Assembly: GCF_037482405.1 (NCBI RefSeq)
Contig: NZ_JBBHZZ010000001.1
Location: 372,001-436,000, forward strand
DNA length: 64,000 nucleotides
Reading direction: 5' to 3'
From: Pseudokineococcus marinus
Lineage (GTDB): Bacteria; Actinomycetota; Actinomycetes; Actinomycetales; Quadrisphaeraceae
In this document: in pieces, positions 22,837-31,529 of the stretch
Layout of the letters: the number at the start of each line of letters is the position of its first letter
How positions within the stretch are numbered: the stretch's first letter is position 1
Translations under genes and position numbers: made by a program
The notes under the pieces: model-generated
Told to the model about the DNA's origin: nothing
The model's database searches: none
Seen by the model: only the letters and a program-made list of their open reading frames with translations

Positions 22837-25352
22837 CCGCGGATCCGCGCCATCTCGGGGTCGACGAGCGGCTCCGCCGTGACGGTCGCGGCCACCCGGC
22901 GGCCGAAGTACTCGACCTCGACGGCGGTGCCGACCTCGGCGGCCGAGGCCGGCAGCCACGCGTAGGCGACGGGCCTGCGGACCGTGTACCCGTAGGCGGC
23001 GCTCGTCACGTAGCCGACGGCCTCGCCGTCGACGAGCACCGGCTCGTGGCCGAGGACGACGCTGCGGCCGTCGTCGACGGTGAGGCACACCAGCCGCCGG
23101 CGCGCCGTCTCGGCGGAGCGGCCCTCGAGCGCCGCCCCGCCGACGAAGCTGTCGCGCGGCGAGCGCACCGCGAAGCCGAGGCCGGCCTCGTACGGGTCGT
23201 GCTCGGTCGTCATGTCCGAGCCCCAGGCGCGGTAGCCCTTCTCCAGCCGCAGGCTCGAGAAGGCCGCGCGGCCCGCGGGCACGATGCCGTGCGGGGCGCC
23301 GGCCGCGGCGATCGCGTCCCAGAGCCGCTGCCCCGTCTCGGCGCTCGCGTAGAGCTCCCAGCCGAGCTCACCGACGTAGGACAGCCGCAGCGCGACGACG
23401 GGGACGCCGCCGACGACGGCGCGCTTGCCGCGGAAGTACTTCAGCCCGGCGTCGGAGAAGTCGTCGTCGGACAGGGCGGCCATCACCTCACGCGCCTTCG
23501 GGCCCCACAGCCCGATGCAGCAGGTGCCGCCGGTGGTGTCGCGCACCTGCACGGACCCGTCGTCCGGCGCCTCCCGGCGCAGCAGGACGGCGTCCTGCGG
23601 GCCGTTGCACCCGACCTGGAAGAGCTGCTCCCCGAGCCGCGCGACCGTGATGTCGGACCGGACGCCGCCGGCCTCGTCGAGGACGAGCGTGTAGGTCACC
23701 GCGCCGACCGACTTGTCCATCGTCGAGGTCGTCAGACGCTCGAGGAGGGGCAGCGCGCCGGGTCCGGAGACCTCGAGGCGCGTCAGCGGCGTCATGTCGT
23801 ACATGGCCACGGCGGTGCGCGTCCTCCACGCCTCCACGGCGGCGACCGGCGAGGAGAACATCGCCGCCCACGGCTCGCGGTCCGGCGGCAGCCACTCCGT
23901 CGGCAGCTCCTGCACCAGCGGCGCGTTGACGTCGTACCAGTGCGGGCGCTCCCACGCGCCGGCCTCGAGGAAGACCGCCCCGGCCTCCTTCTGCCGGGCG
24001 TGGAAGGGGCTGACCCGCACGTCCCGCGGGGACAGGCGCGGCTGCAGCGGGTGGACGACGTCGTAGATCTCGACGAAGTTCTGCTGCGACGTCTCGCTCA
24101 CGTAGGCGTCCGTCGTCTGCACCTCGGAGAAGCGGTGCACGTCGAGGCCGTGGAGGTCGTGCTCGCTGCGCCCCTCGACGAGGGTCTGCGCGAGCGCCCG
24201 CGCCACGCCGGCGGAGTGGGTGACCCACACGGCCTCGGCGACCCAGAAGCCGGCGACGTCGGCCGACTCGCCGACGAGGGAGCCGCCGTCGGGGGTGAAG
24301 GAGAAGATGCCGTTGAAGCCCTCCTCGACCTTGACGTCGGCCAGCGAGGGCAGGAGCAGGCGCGAGTCCTCGTAGGCCGGGGCGAAGTCCTCCTCGGTGA
24401 AGGGCAGCATCGAGGGCATCGCCGAGGCGCTCACCCCGTCGCCCGCGGGGTCGGCCGGGCTGAGGTCCTCCAGTCGCACCGGCATGGGGCGGTGGGCGTA
24501 GGAGCCGATGCCGAGGCGGTCCCCGTGCTCGCGGTAGTAGAGGTCGGCGTCCTGGTGGCGCAGGATCGGCAGCGACGCCTCGGCGCGCTCGTCCGCGCGC
24601 CCCACGAGGTCCGGCACCTGGCCGGTCCGGGCGTACTGGTGCGCGAGCGGCAGCAGCGGCACGCGCATGCCGACCATGGCGCCGACCTCGACGCCCCAGA
24701 AGCCGGCGCACGAGACGACGACGTCCGCGGGCACGACGCCCTCGGCGGTCCGGACGCCCGTGACGCGCCCGCCGCTCGTCTCCACGTCGAGCACCCGCGT
24801 GCGGCCGCGGAACTGCGCGCCGCGCGACTCCGCGCGGCGCATGAGCGCCACGACCGCCCGCGGGGCCTTCGCCAGCCCGTCCGACGGCACGTGGAAGCCG
24901 CCGAGCACGCGCTCCCGGTCGAGCAGCGGGTGCAGCGCGACGCACTCCTCGGGCGAGAGCAGCCGCCCGTCGTCGTAGCCCCAGGCCTTCCGCCAGCCGC
25001 TCTTGCGCTCGAGGTCGGCCAGCCGCTGCGGCGTCGTGGCCACCTCGAGGCCGCCCACCTGGTCGAAGCACCAGGCGCCGTCGACGTCGAGGCCCTTGAG
25101 CTTCTCGACGGTGTACGCCGCCAGGTGGGTCATCGTGCGCGACGGGTTGGTCTGGAACACCAGGCCCGGGGCGTGCGAGGTCGAGCCGCCCGTCAGCGGC
25201 AGCGGCCCCTGGTCGAGCACGGTGACCCGCGTCCAGCCGCGCGCCGTGAGCTCGTCGGCGAGGTTGGCGCCGACGATGCCGCCGCCGATGATCACCACGC
25301 GCGGCGTCGTGCCGGACGCGGTCCCCGGGGGCGAGGGGGTGGAGGTGGTCAT
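22833..25352 (-). CDS. dmg: Dimethylglycine oxidase (FAD and folate domains)
   Basis: 839 residues, close to the 830 of the Arthrobacter globiformis enzyme as I recall it. The N-terminal FAD domain has VVIIGGGIVGANLADELTARG and GGSTSHAPGLVFQTN, where His60 corresponds to the histidine that binds FAD covalently. The GcvT-like folate domain fills the C-terminal half (YDMTPLTRLEVSGPGAL, DTTGGTCCIGLWGPKAREV, LSYVGELGWELYAS, GRAAFSSLRLEKGYRAWG). It oxidises dimethylglycine to sarcosine and passes the methyl group to THF. ATG 25352 overlaps the soxAG stop (ATGA), and its own stop overlaps sdaA, so translation is coupled through the operon. Confidence 0.92.
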   Translation of the reverse strand: MTTSTPSPPGTASGTTPRVVIIGGGIVGANLADELTARGWTRVTVLDQGPLPLTGGSTSHAPGLVFQTNPSRTMTHLAAYTVEKLKGLDVDGAWCFDQVGGLEVATTPQRLADLERKSGWRKAWGYDDGRLLSPEECVALHPLLDRERVLGGFHVPSDGLAKAPRAVVALMRRAESRGAQFRGRTRVLDVETSGGRVTGVRTAEGVVPADVVVSCAGFWGVEVGAMVGMRVPLLPLAHQYARTGQVPDLVGRADERAEASLPILRHQDADLYYREHGDRLGIGSYAHRPMPVRLEDLSPADPAGDGVSASAMPSMLPFTEEDFAPAYEDSRLLLPSLADVKVEEGFNGIFSFTPDGGSLVGESADVAGFWVAEAVWVTHSAGVARALAQTLVEGRSEHDLHGLDVHRFSEVQTTDAYVSETSQQNFVEIYDVVHPLQPRLSPRDVRVSPFHARQKEAGAVFLEAGAWERPHWYDVNAPLVQELPTEWLPPDREPWAAMFSSPVAAVEAWRTRTAVAMYDMTPLTRLEVSGPGALPLLERLTTSTMDKSVGAVTYTLVLDEAGGVRSDITVARLGEQLFQVGCNGPQDAVLLRREAPDDGSVQVRDTTGGTCCIGLWGPKAREVMAALSDDDFSDAGLKYFRGKRAVVGGVPVVALRLSYVGELGWELYASAETGQRLWDAIAAAGAPHGIVPAGRAAFSSLRLEKGYRAWGSDMTTEHDPYEAGLGFAVRSPRDSFVGGAALEGRSAETARRRLVCLTVDDGRSVVLGHEPVLVDGEAVGYVTSAAYGYTVRRPVAYAWLPASAAEVGTAVEVEYFGRRVAATVTAEPLVDPEMARIRG

Positions 25353-28300
25353 GCGGTCGCTCCCTCGGTGCGCCGGCCGGGCCGGGGGTCGTCGGGCTGG
25401 TCGTGCTCGGTCGCGGCGTGCCGGTGCTCGACGAAGGCGTCGAGCAGCCAGTCCGCGAGGTAGCGGGCGAAGGAGGAGCGGACGAGCAGCTCGTACTCGT
25501 CGCCGGCGTCGGAGCGGGAGAGCAGGACGACGCCCGCCTGGCCGAGGAGCGTCTGCGCCACCGCGCCCGCGCCGAAGACGCTCGGGTGGGTGTCGATCGA
25601 GCAGCCCGCCGCGAGCACGTCGCGGGCGTGGGGGCCAGTGAGCCGCAGCGACACCCGGTGCGCGGAGACGTCGACGGCGGAGCCGCCGAGCGGGGCGAGC
25701 GCCGCGCGCAGGCGCTGCTCGAGCGCCTCCGGCCGCGGCTCGTCGGACAGGACGAGCCACTCGTCGGGTCCGAGCCAGACCACGGTGCCCGGGTCGCCGC
25801 CGTCGCGCGCAGCCGTCGCCGCCCACGTGCCCGGTCGCACGGGCAGCGGGGTCCCGAGCACCTCCGCGGCGGCGCGCGCGGCGGGGCCGTCGGGGTCGGC
25901 GCGGACGACCACCCCGGCCACGAGGGGCTGGAGGGCGACGGCGCCGCCGGTGAGCGCCGTGAGGTCGTCGGCGCGGGAGCCGAGCGGGTGGCGGGGCGTC
26001 GGTGCCGGCGCGGCCGCCCGCCCGGGGCCGGGCGGGGCAGGGGCCGGAGCGCCGTCGCCGTCGCGGCGCGCCCCCTCGGGGTCGACGAGCACGGGGCCGG
26101 TGACCTCGGCGGCGACGAGCCGGCCGCCCACCGGGAGCTGGACGACGTCGCCGACGCGCTCGCGCCCGCCGGCCAGCAGGGCGAGGGCGAAGGGCCGGCC
26201 GAGCGCCGCGCTGCGGTAGCTCGAGGTGACGTGCCCGAGCATCGGCACGGGCGGGGCGGGCAGGTCCTCGCCGACCGGGACGTCGACCACCTGGGAGCCC
26301 TCGGGCAGCACCGACTCGCCGTCCACCGGCAGGAGCCCGACGAGGTGCTTCCGGTCCGGTCGCTGGTCGTCGGCCCGCGCGAAGGACCGCTTGCCGACGA
26401 AGTCCGCCTTCTTCTTCGAGACGACCCACTCCATGCCGAGGTCCTGCGGCGTCACCGTCCCGTCGGTGTCCTGCCCGACGATCGGGTAGCCCTTCTCGGC
26501 GCGCAGCACGTGCATCGTCTCGGTGCCGTAGGGGGTGATGCCGTGCTCCTCGCCGGCCGCGAGGAGGCGCCGCCAGACCTCCTCGGCGTGCACCGAGCTC
26601 ACGTGCACCTCCCAGGCCAGCTCGCCGGAGAAGCTGATGCGCGCCAGGCGGACGGGGACGCCGTCGAGCTCGGTCTCCTGCCACGTCATGAAGCCGAAGC
26701 CCTCGGCGCTGACGTCCACCCCGGGGAAGACGGCACCGACGACGTCGCGCGAGCGCGGACCGACGACGGGGAGCGCGGCCCACTGCTCGGTCACCGAGGC
26801 CAGGTGCACGCGCAGGTCGGGCCACTCGGTCTGGAGCCACTCCTCCATCCAGTCGAGGACCTTGGCGGCGCCGCCGGTGGTCGTCATGACCATCCAGCGG
26901 TCCTCGGCGAGCCGCAGGAGCACGCCGTCGTCGAGCACCATGCCGTCGACGCCGCACATCACGCCGTAGCGCACGCGCCCGACGGCCAGCGTGCTCATGA
27001 GGTTCGTGTAGAGCCGGTCGAGCAGCACGCCGGCGTCGGGTCCCTGGACGTCGACCTTGCCGAGCGTGGACCCGTCGAGGATCCCGACGCCGCCGCGCAC
27101 GGCAGCGCACTCGCGCAGGACGGCGGCCTCCATGTCCTCCCCCGGCCGGGGGTAGTAGCGGGGGCGCTTCCACTGCCCGACGTCCTCCCACACGGCGCCC
27201 CGGTCGCGGTGCCAGTCGTGCAGCGCGGTGGTGCGCTCGGGGTCGTAGAGCGAGCCGCGGTCACGCCCGGCGAGGGTGGCGAAGACGACCGGGGTGTACG
27301 GCGGGCGGAAGGTCGTCGTGCCGACGTCCTCCGGCCCGCATCCGACGAGCTCGCCGAGCAGGCCCGACATGACGACCCCCGACGTCTTGCCCTGGTCGTG
27401 CGCCGTGCCGATCGTCGTGTACCGCTTGACGTGCTCGGGCGAGCGCAGACCCGCGCCGACCGCGCGGCGCACGTCGGCGACCGTGGCGTCGCGCTGGACG
27501 TCGACGAACTGCCGCGCGGGGTCGCCGTCGTCGCCGGGCACCACCCACATCAGGTCGGGGGCGCTGACGGGCACGGGCGGGTCGACCACCGGGTCGGCCT
27601 GCGGCGCGCGCGGGACCCCGCCCGTGGAGAGCGGCCCCAGCCCGAGGGCCGCCACCGCCGCGCGGCCCACCTCGCGGCCACCGAGCAGGCACCCCTCGAG
27701 GTCGAAGGCGGCGGCCGCCGAGCCGACGACGTCGAGGTCGGGCAGCTGCTCGGCGGGCAGGAAGGCGCCGAGGGCGGCGTCGAAGCGGAGCCGCCCGCGG
27801 GCCTGGCTGTAGAGGTGCACGGCCGGGTTCCAGCCGCCGCTGACGAGCAGGAGGTCGCAGGGCAGCTCCTCGACCTCGCCGCCGTCGCGCGGGCGCACCA
27901 GCGCGGCGCTCACCCGCTCGACGCCCCGGGTGCCGACGACCACCGACCCGGTGCGCACGGGGAGGCCGCGCGCGCCGCAGGCCGCGGACCAGGCCGCGGG
28001 CGCGCTCGCCCGCGTGTCGACGACCGAGACGTCGACGCCGGCGTCGGCGAGCTCGACGGCCACCTGGTACGCGCTGTCGTTCGTCGTGAGGACGACCGCG
28101 CGCTCCCCCGCGAGGACGCCGTAGCGGTGCAGGTAGGTGCGGGCGCTGTGCGCGAGCATCGTGCCGGGGCGGTCGTTGTCGGCGAAGACGACCGGCCGCT
28201 CGTGGGCGCCCGTGGCCACGACCGTGCGGCGGGCCCGCACGCGCCAGACGCGCTGGCGCGAGAGGTGCGCCGGCGCCTCGCCGCCGAGGTGGTCGGTGCG

Positions 28301-28933
28301 CCGCTCGACGGCGAGGGCGGAGCCGTCGTCGTAGACGCCGAAGACGGTGGTGCGCTGCAGGTGCGTCACCTCGGGCAGCGCGGCGAGCTCGTCGACGACG
28401 GCCGCGACCCACGCGGTGCCCGGTCGGCCGTCGATGCGGTCGGTGCTGCCGAGGAGGGAGCCGCCGGCCTCGGACTGCTCGTCGACGAGCGCCACGCGGG
28501 CGCCGGCGCGGGCGGCCACCAGCGCGGCGGACAGCCCGGCGGGGCCGGCGCCGACGACGAGGAGGTCGACGTGCAGGTGCCGGGCGTCGTAGCGGGCCGC
28601 GTCGGGCAGGTCGGCCAGCCGCCCCTGCCCGGGGACGCCGTCGGCGACGAGGCCGTCGTAGAGCTCCACGGTGCTCGCCAGGAGCATCGGCTCGGGGAAG
28701 GGCTCCTCCACCTGCACGAGGCTCGTCGGGTCCTCCGCCCACGCCGCCCCGATGCCGCGCGGGCGCCCGAGCTTCACGCTCGTCGCGACCTGGTGGACGC
28801 CGTGCGCCAGCAGCGCGGAGGCGAGGGTGTCGCCGGGGTGCCCCGTGAGGGTCCGGCCGCCGAAGGTGAAGGCGAGGGTGCGGCTGCGGTCGACCCGCCC
28901 GCCCGCGGCGGTGCGGAAGGGGGCGGTGCTCAC
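25349..28933 (-). CDS. soxA: Sarcosine oxidase alpha and gamma subunits fused (SoxA-SoxG)
   Basis: 1,194 residues in one unbroken frame. Residues 1 to about 950 are a full SoxA: the N-terminal 2Fe-2S-ferredoxin-like fold (LTGHPGDTLASALLAHGV), NAD-binding loop DLLVVGAGPAGLSAALVAARAGA, and a GcvT-type folate domain ending DPEGARRDG. A Pro/Ala/Gly linker (about 950-985, GAPAPAPPGPGRAAAPAPTP) leads into about 210 residues that match SoxG: VRADPDGPAARAAAEVLG, VVWLGPDEWLVL, VDVSAHRVSLRLTGPHA and LLVRSSFARYLADWLLDA. The two subunits are normally separate genes in the order soxBDAG. GTG 28933 overlaps the soxD stop and the TGA overlaps the next ATG. Sarcosine is oxidised to glycine with methylene-THF and peroxide. 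Confidence 0.88.
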   Translation of the reverse strand: MSTAPFRTAAGGRVDRSRTLAFTFGGRTLTGHPGDTLASALLAHGVHQVATSVKLGRPRGIGAAWAEDPTSLVQVEEPFPEPMLLASTVELYDGLVADGVPGQGRLADLPDAARYDARHLHVDLLVVGAGPAGLSAALVAARAGARVALVDEQSEAGGSLLGSTDRIDGRPGTAWVAAVVDELAALPEVTHLQRTTVFGVYDDGSALAVERRTDHLGGEAPAHLSRQRVWRVRARRTVVATGAHERPVVFADNDRPGTMLAHSARTYLHRYGVLAGERAVVLTTNDSAYQVAVELADAGVDVSVVDTRASAPAAWSAACGARGLPVRTGSVVVGTRGVERVSAALVRPRDGGEVEELPCDLLLVSGGWNPAVHLYSQARGRLRFDAALGAFLPAEQLPDLDVVGSAAAAFDLEGCLLGGREVGRAAVAALGLGPLSTGGVPRAPQADPVVDPPVPVSAPDLMWVVPGDDGDPARQFVDVQRDATVADVRRAVGAGLRSPEHVKRYTTIGTAHDQGKTSGVVMSGLLGELVGCGPEDVGTTTFRPPYTPVVFATLAGRDRGSLYDPERTTALHDWHRDRGAVWEDVGQWKRPRYYPRPGEDMEAAVLRECAAVRGGVGILDGSTLGKVDVQGPDAGVLLDRLYTNLMSTLAVGRVRYGVMCGVDGMVLDDGVLLRLAEDRWMVMTTTGGAAKVLDWMEEWLQTEWPDLRVHLASVTEQWAALPVVGPRSRDVVGAVFPGVDVSAEGFGFMTWQETELDGVPVRLARISFSGELAWEVHVSSVHAEEVWRRLLAAGEEHGITPYGTETMHVLRAEKGYPIVGQDTDGTVTPQDLGMEWVVSKKKADFVGKRSFARADDQRPDRKHLVGLLPVDGESVLPEGSQVVDVPVGEDLPAPPVPMLGHVTSSYRSAALGRPFALALLAGGRERVGDVVQLPVGGRLVAAEVTGPVLVDPEGARRDGDGAPAPAPPGPGRAAAPAPTPRHPLGSRADDLTALTGGAVALQPLVAGVVVRADPDGPAARAAAEVLGTPLPVRPGTWAATAARDGGDPGTVVWLGPDEWLVLSDEPRPEALEQRLRAALAPLGGSAVDVSAHRVSLRLTGPHARDVLAAGCSIDTHPSVFGAGAVAQTLLGQAGVVLLSRSDAGDEYELLVRSSFARYLADWLLDAFVEHRHAATEHDQPDDPRPGRRTEGATA

Positions 28934-29277
28934 GCCGTCACCGGCCTCTCGCTCGTCGTGGTGGGGCCGCCGGCGCGGGCCGGGCTCCCGGGCGGCAGCG
29001 GCACCGCCTCGGGCATCGGCGCGCCGGTGCGGTAGACGGCGGAGAAGCGGTAGGAGACGGTGTCGCGCAGCGCGTTGAACCAGCGCCGGCACCCGGCGGA
29101 GTGCACCCACCGCTCGGCGAGGGTGCCGCGGGTGTTGTCGCGGAAGAAGACGTAGTGGGCCCACTGCTCGTCGTCGAGGTCGGCGGGGCGCTCGGGGTAG
29201 GGCACGTGGGCCTGCCCGCCGTAGGAGAACTCGACCTCCTCGCGGGGGCCGCACCACGGGCACTCGATCAGCTGCAC
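28930..29277 (-). CDS. soxD: Sarcosine oxidase delta subunit
   Basis: 115 residues, the usual size. It opens with MQLIECPWCGPREEVEFSYGG; the CPWCG cysteines bind the structural zinc of SoxD together with a later His/Cys pair (HSAGCRRWF). DDEQWAHYVFFRDNTRGTLAERWVH is the conserved core. The extra C-terminal 30 residues (GAPMPEAVPLPPGSPARAGG) are Pro-rich. It sits between soxB (53 bases upstream) and soxA (GTGA overlap). The start is GTG 29277 with AGGACGAG upstream. Confidence 0.93.
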   Translation of the reverse strand: MQLIECPWCGPREEVEFSYGGQAHVPYPERPADLDDEQWAHYVFFRDNTRGTLAERWVHSAGCRRWFNALRDTVSYRFSAVYRTGAPMPEAVPLPPGSPARAGGPTTTSERPVTA

Positions 29278-29330
29278 GGCTCGTCCTGTCGTCGTGGGGT
29301 GGCGGGTCTGCGGGGTCGCCGGGTGCGGGG

Positions 29331-30584
29331 TCAGTGCGCGACCGCGGCGGCGCCGTGCTCGTCGACGAGCCGGCCCGTGGTGAAGCGGTCGAGGCTGAAG
29401 GGCGCCGCGTAGGGGTGCGGCTCACCGTTGGCGATGGTGTCGGCGAAGACCCACCCCAGCCCCGGCGTCGCCTTGAAGCCGCCCGTCCCCCAGCCGCAGT
29501 TGAGGAAGACGTTCTCGTAGGGCGTCCGGCCGACGATCGGCGAGGCGTCCGGCGTCGTGTCGACGACGCCGGCCCACGTCCGCAGCAGGTGGGCCCGGGC
29601 GAAGACGGGGAAGAGCTCGACCGCCGCGGCCATCTGCCGCTCGATGACGTGGAAGGCGCCGCGCTGGCCGTAGCCGTTGTAGGAGTCGACGCCCGCGCCC
29701 ATGACGAGCTCGCCCTTGTGCGCCTGCGAGACGTAGACGTGCACCTGGTTCGACATGACGATCGTCGGGTGCACGGGCTCGAGGAGCTCGGAGACCAGCG
29801 CCTGCAGCGGGTGGGACTGGATCGGCACGCGGATGCCGAGCATGTCGGTGAGCACCGACGTGCTGCCCGCCGCCGCGAGGGCCACGGTGCCGCAGGCGAT
29901 GTCGCCGCGCGTGGTCTTCACGCCCGTGACGCGGTCGCCGTCGCGGACGAAGCCGGTGACCTCGCAGCCCTGGATGATGTCGACGCCCGCCTCGTCGATG
30001 CGCCGGGCGAAGCCCCAGCCCACGTAGTCGTGCTTGGCGATGCCCGCCCGCGGCTGGTAGGTCGCCCCGAGGACGGGGTAGCGGATGTCGGAGGAGGTGT
30101 TGACGATCGGGCAGAGCTTGGCGACCTCCTCGGCGTCGACCCACTCCGCGTCGATGCCGTTGAGCGTGTTCGCCTCGACCCTGCGCACCGAGTCGCGCAC
30201 GTCCTGGAGGGTGTGCGCGAGGTTGAGCACGCCGCGCTGGCTGAAGAGGATCGGGTAGCCGAGGTCCTCCTCGAGCCCCTCCCAGAGCTTCAAGGAGTGC
30301 TCGTAGATCGCCGCCGAGGCGTCCCACAGGTAGTTCGAGCGGATGAGCGTCGTGTTGCGCGCCATGTTGCCGCCGGCGAGCCACCCCTTCTCCAGCACGG
30401 CGATGTTCGTGATGCCGTGGTTCTTGACGAGGTAGTGCGCCGTCGCGAGGCCGTGGCCGCCCCCGCCGACGACGACGACGTCGTAGGAGCGCTTCGGCTC
30501 GGGGTTCCGCCACAGCGCGTCGGGGTGCTCGGGCAGGTCCGCGCCCGGGGTTCGGGGCGCCGCCGCCCGGCCGGCCGGGCTCAC
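29331..30584 (-). CDS. soxB: Sarcosine oxidase beta subunit
   Basis: 417 residues. The family core begins LPEHPDALWRNPEPKRSYDV and VVVGGGGHGLATAHYLVKN (FAD loop), then VLEKGWLAGGNMARNTTLIRSNYL. Later motifs are HPLQALVSELLEPVHPTIV and NCGWGTGGFKATPGLGWVFAD. SoxB carries FAD and covalent FMN and the sarcosine site. The only start upstream of the conserved core is GTG 30584, which has a poor ribosome site of its own but overlaps the stop of a 10-codon leader ORF that has a strong one. The first 15 residues (VSPAGRAAAPRTPGAD) are an unconserved extension. First structural gene of the sox operon. Confidence 0.94.
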   Translation of the reverse strand: MSPAGRAAAPRTPGADLPEHPDALWRNPEPKRSYDVVVVGGGGHGLATAHYLVKNHGITNIAVLEKGWLAGGNMARNTTLIRSNYLWDASAAIYEHSLKLWEGLEEDLGYPILFSQRGVLNLAHTLQDVRDSVRRVEANTLNGIDAEWVDAEEVAKLCPIVNTSSDIRYPVLGATYQPRAGIAKHDYVGWGFARRIDEAGVDIIQGCEVTGFVRDGDRVTGVKTTRGDIACGTVALAAAGSTSVLTDMLGIRVPIQSHPLQALVSELLEPVHPTIVMSNQVHVYVSQAHKGELVMGAGVDSYNGYGQRGAFHVIERQMAAAVELFPVFARAHLLRTWAGVVDTTPDASPIVGRTPYENVFLNCGWGTGGFKATPGLGWVFADTIANGEPHPYAAPFSLDRFTTGRLVDEHGAAAVAH

Positions 30585-30613
30585 CGGTCGACCTGCTGCT
30601 CGTCCGGGGCCAT
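30581..30613 (-). CDS. Ten-codon leader ORF overlapping the soxB start
   Basis: ATG 30613 is preceded by AGGGAGG at good spacing and encodes MAPDEQQVDR. Its TGA shares bases with the soxB GTG (GTGA), so ribosomes ending here could restart on soxB. It is too short for a stable product. Alternatively a one-base sequence error hides a longer SoxB N-terminus starting at this ATG; the conserved SoxB core starts well downstream, so both readings are possible. Confidence 0.5.
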   Translation of the reverse strand: MAPDEQQVDR

Positions 30614-30630
30614 GTGGCCCTCCCTGCTGT

Positions 30631-30654
30631 CGACGACTGATGTATCAGTGGTCG
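30631..30654. promoter_or_regulatory. Operator-like dyad between soxB and the GntR gene
   Basis: Arms CGAC-x-ACTGAT and ATCAGT-x-GTCG around a central GT give ten paired positions on each side. It covers the predicted soxB transcription start near 30651. It is the most AT-rich spot in this intergenic region and a good candidate site for the divergent FCD-type GntR regulator. Confidence 0.6.
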
Positions 30655-30657
30655 TGG

Positions 30658-30686
30658 ACTGTAGGATCGCCGGGCGAGGTGGTCAA
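30658..30686 (-). promoter_or_regulatory. soxB promoter TTGACC-N17-TACAGT
   Basis: On the minus strand TTGACC (30686-30681) and TACAGT (30663-30658) are 17 bases apart. Transcription would start at about 30651, inside the dyad. A plus-strand TAGGAT at 30662-30667 overlaps and may serve the GntR gene. Confidence 0.55.
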
Positions 30687-30758
30687 CCACCTCCGACGAC
30701 ATCGGTGCACGCCGCGGCTCCTGGTCCCGCCAGGAGCCGGGGCGGGGAGGGCGGGGCC

Positions 30759-31514
30759 GTGCGGCGCAGCGAGGTGCAGGAGCGGGGCGCCGGCGTGGGG
30801 GGGCCCCACCCGGGCGGCCCCCCGTCGCCCCGGGAGGCGGGGCGCGGCAGCGGACCGTCGCGCGCCGGTGCTGCTGCTCGCGGGGGATCCCTGGCCGACC
30901 TCGCCTACGAGCACCTGCGCGACGCCCTGCTCGTCCTGGAGGTCCGGCCCGGCGCCCCGCTCAAGGACGACGTCGTCGCCCGCGAGCTCGACGTCGGCCG
31001 CACCCCGGTCCGCGAGGCGCTCAAGCGCCTCGAGACCGACCGGCTCGTCGTCACCTACCCCCGGCGCGGCACCTTCGCCGCGCCCATCGACATCAGCGAC
31101 CTGGGGCAGATCTCCGAGGTCCGCCGCAGCCTCGAGCCGCTGGCCGCGGCGGGCGCCGCGCGGCGCGCCACCGACGAGCAGCGCGCGGGGCTCGCCGGGC
31201 TGGCGGCCACCATCGCCGCGCTGGACCCGCCGGCCATGACGGCCGTCGAGCTCATGCGCCACGACGTCGCGGTGCACCGGGGCGTGTACGCCGCGAGCGG
31301 CAACCCGCACCTCGAGGACGTCCTCGTGCGGCTGGACAACCTCGCGACGCGCATCTGGTGCCTCGTGCTCGACCGGTTGCCGGCCATCGGCGGGCACGTC
31401 CACGAGCACGTCGACCTGCTGCGCGCGGTCGTCGAGGGGCGTGAGGACGACGCCGCCGCGCTCGCCGAGGAGCACGTGGCCGCCTTCGAGCGCACGGTCC
31501 GGGGCGTCCTCTGA
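30759..31514 (+). CDS. GntR-family regulator (FCD type), likely controls the sox operon
   Basis: 251 residues from GTG 30759, with GGGAGG upstream. The first 40 residues are Gly/Pro-rich and not conserved. The winged helix is at about residues 45-115 (LADLAYEHLRDALLVLEVRPG, VVARELDVGRTPVREALKRLE, VVTYPRRGTFAAPID). The FCD effector domain follows, all-helical, with a metal-binding pattern D-x3-H in ELMRHDVAVHRGVY and His residues in AIGGHVHEHVDLLRAV. It is divergent from soxB, with the dyad at 30631 between them. The effector is probably a betaine breakdown product (sarcosine, glycine or dimethylglycine), by inference from context. Confidence 0.9.
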   Translation: MRRSEVQERGAGVGGPHPGGPPSPREAGRGSGPSRAGAAARGGSLADLAYEHLRDALLVLEVRPGAPLKDDVVARELDVGRTPVREALKRLETDRLVVTYPRRGTFAAPIDISDLGQISEVRRSLEPLAAAGAARRATDEQRAGLAGLAATIAALDPPAMTAVELMRHDVAVHRGVYAASGNPHLEDVLVRLDNLATRIWCLVLDRLPAIGGHVHEHVDLLRAVVEGREDDAAALAEEHVAAFERTVRGVL

Positions 31515-31529
31515 GCCACGCCCCGCCGT

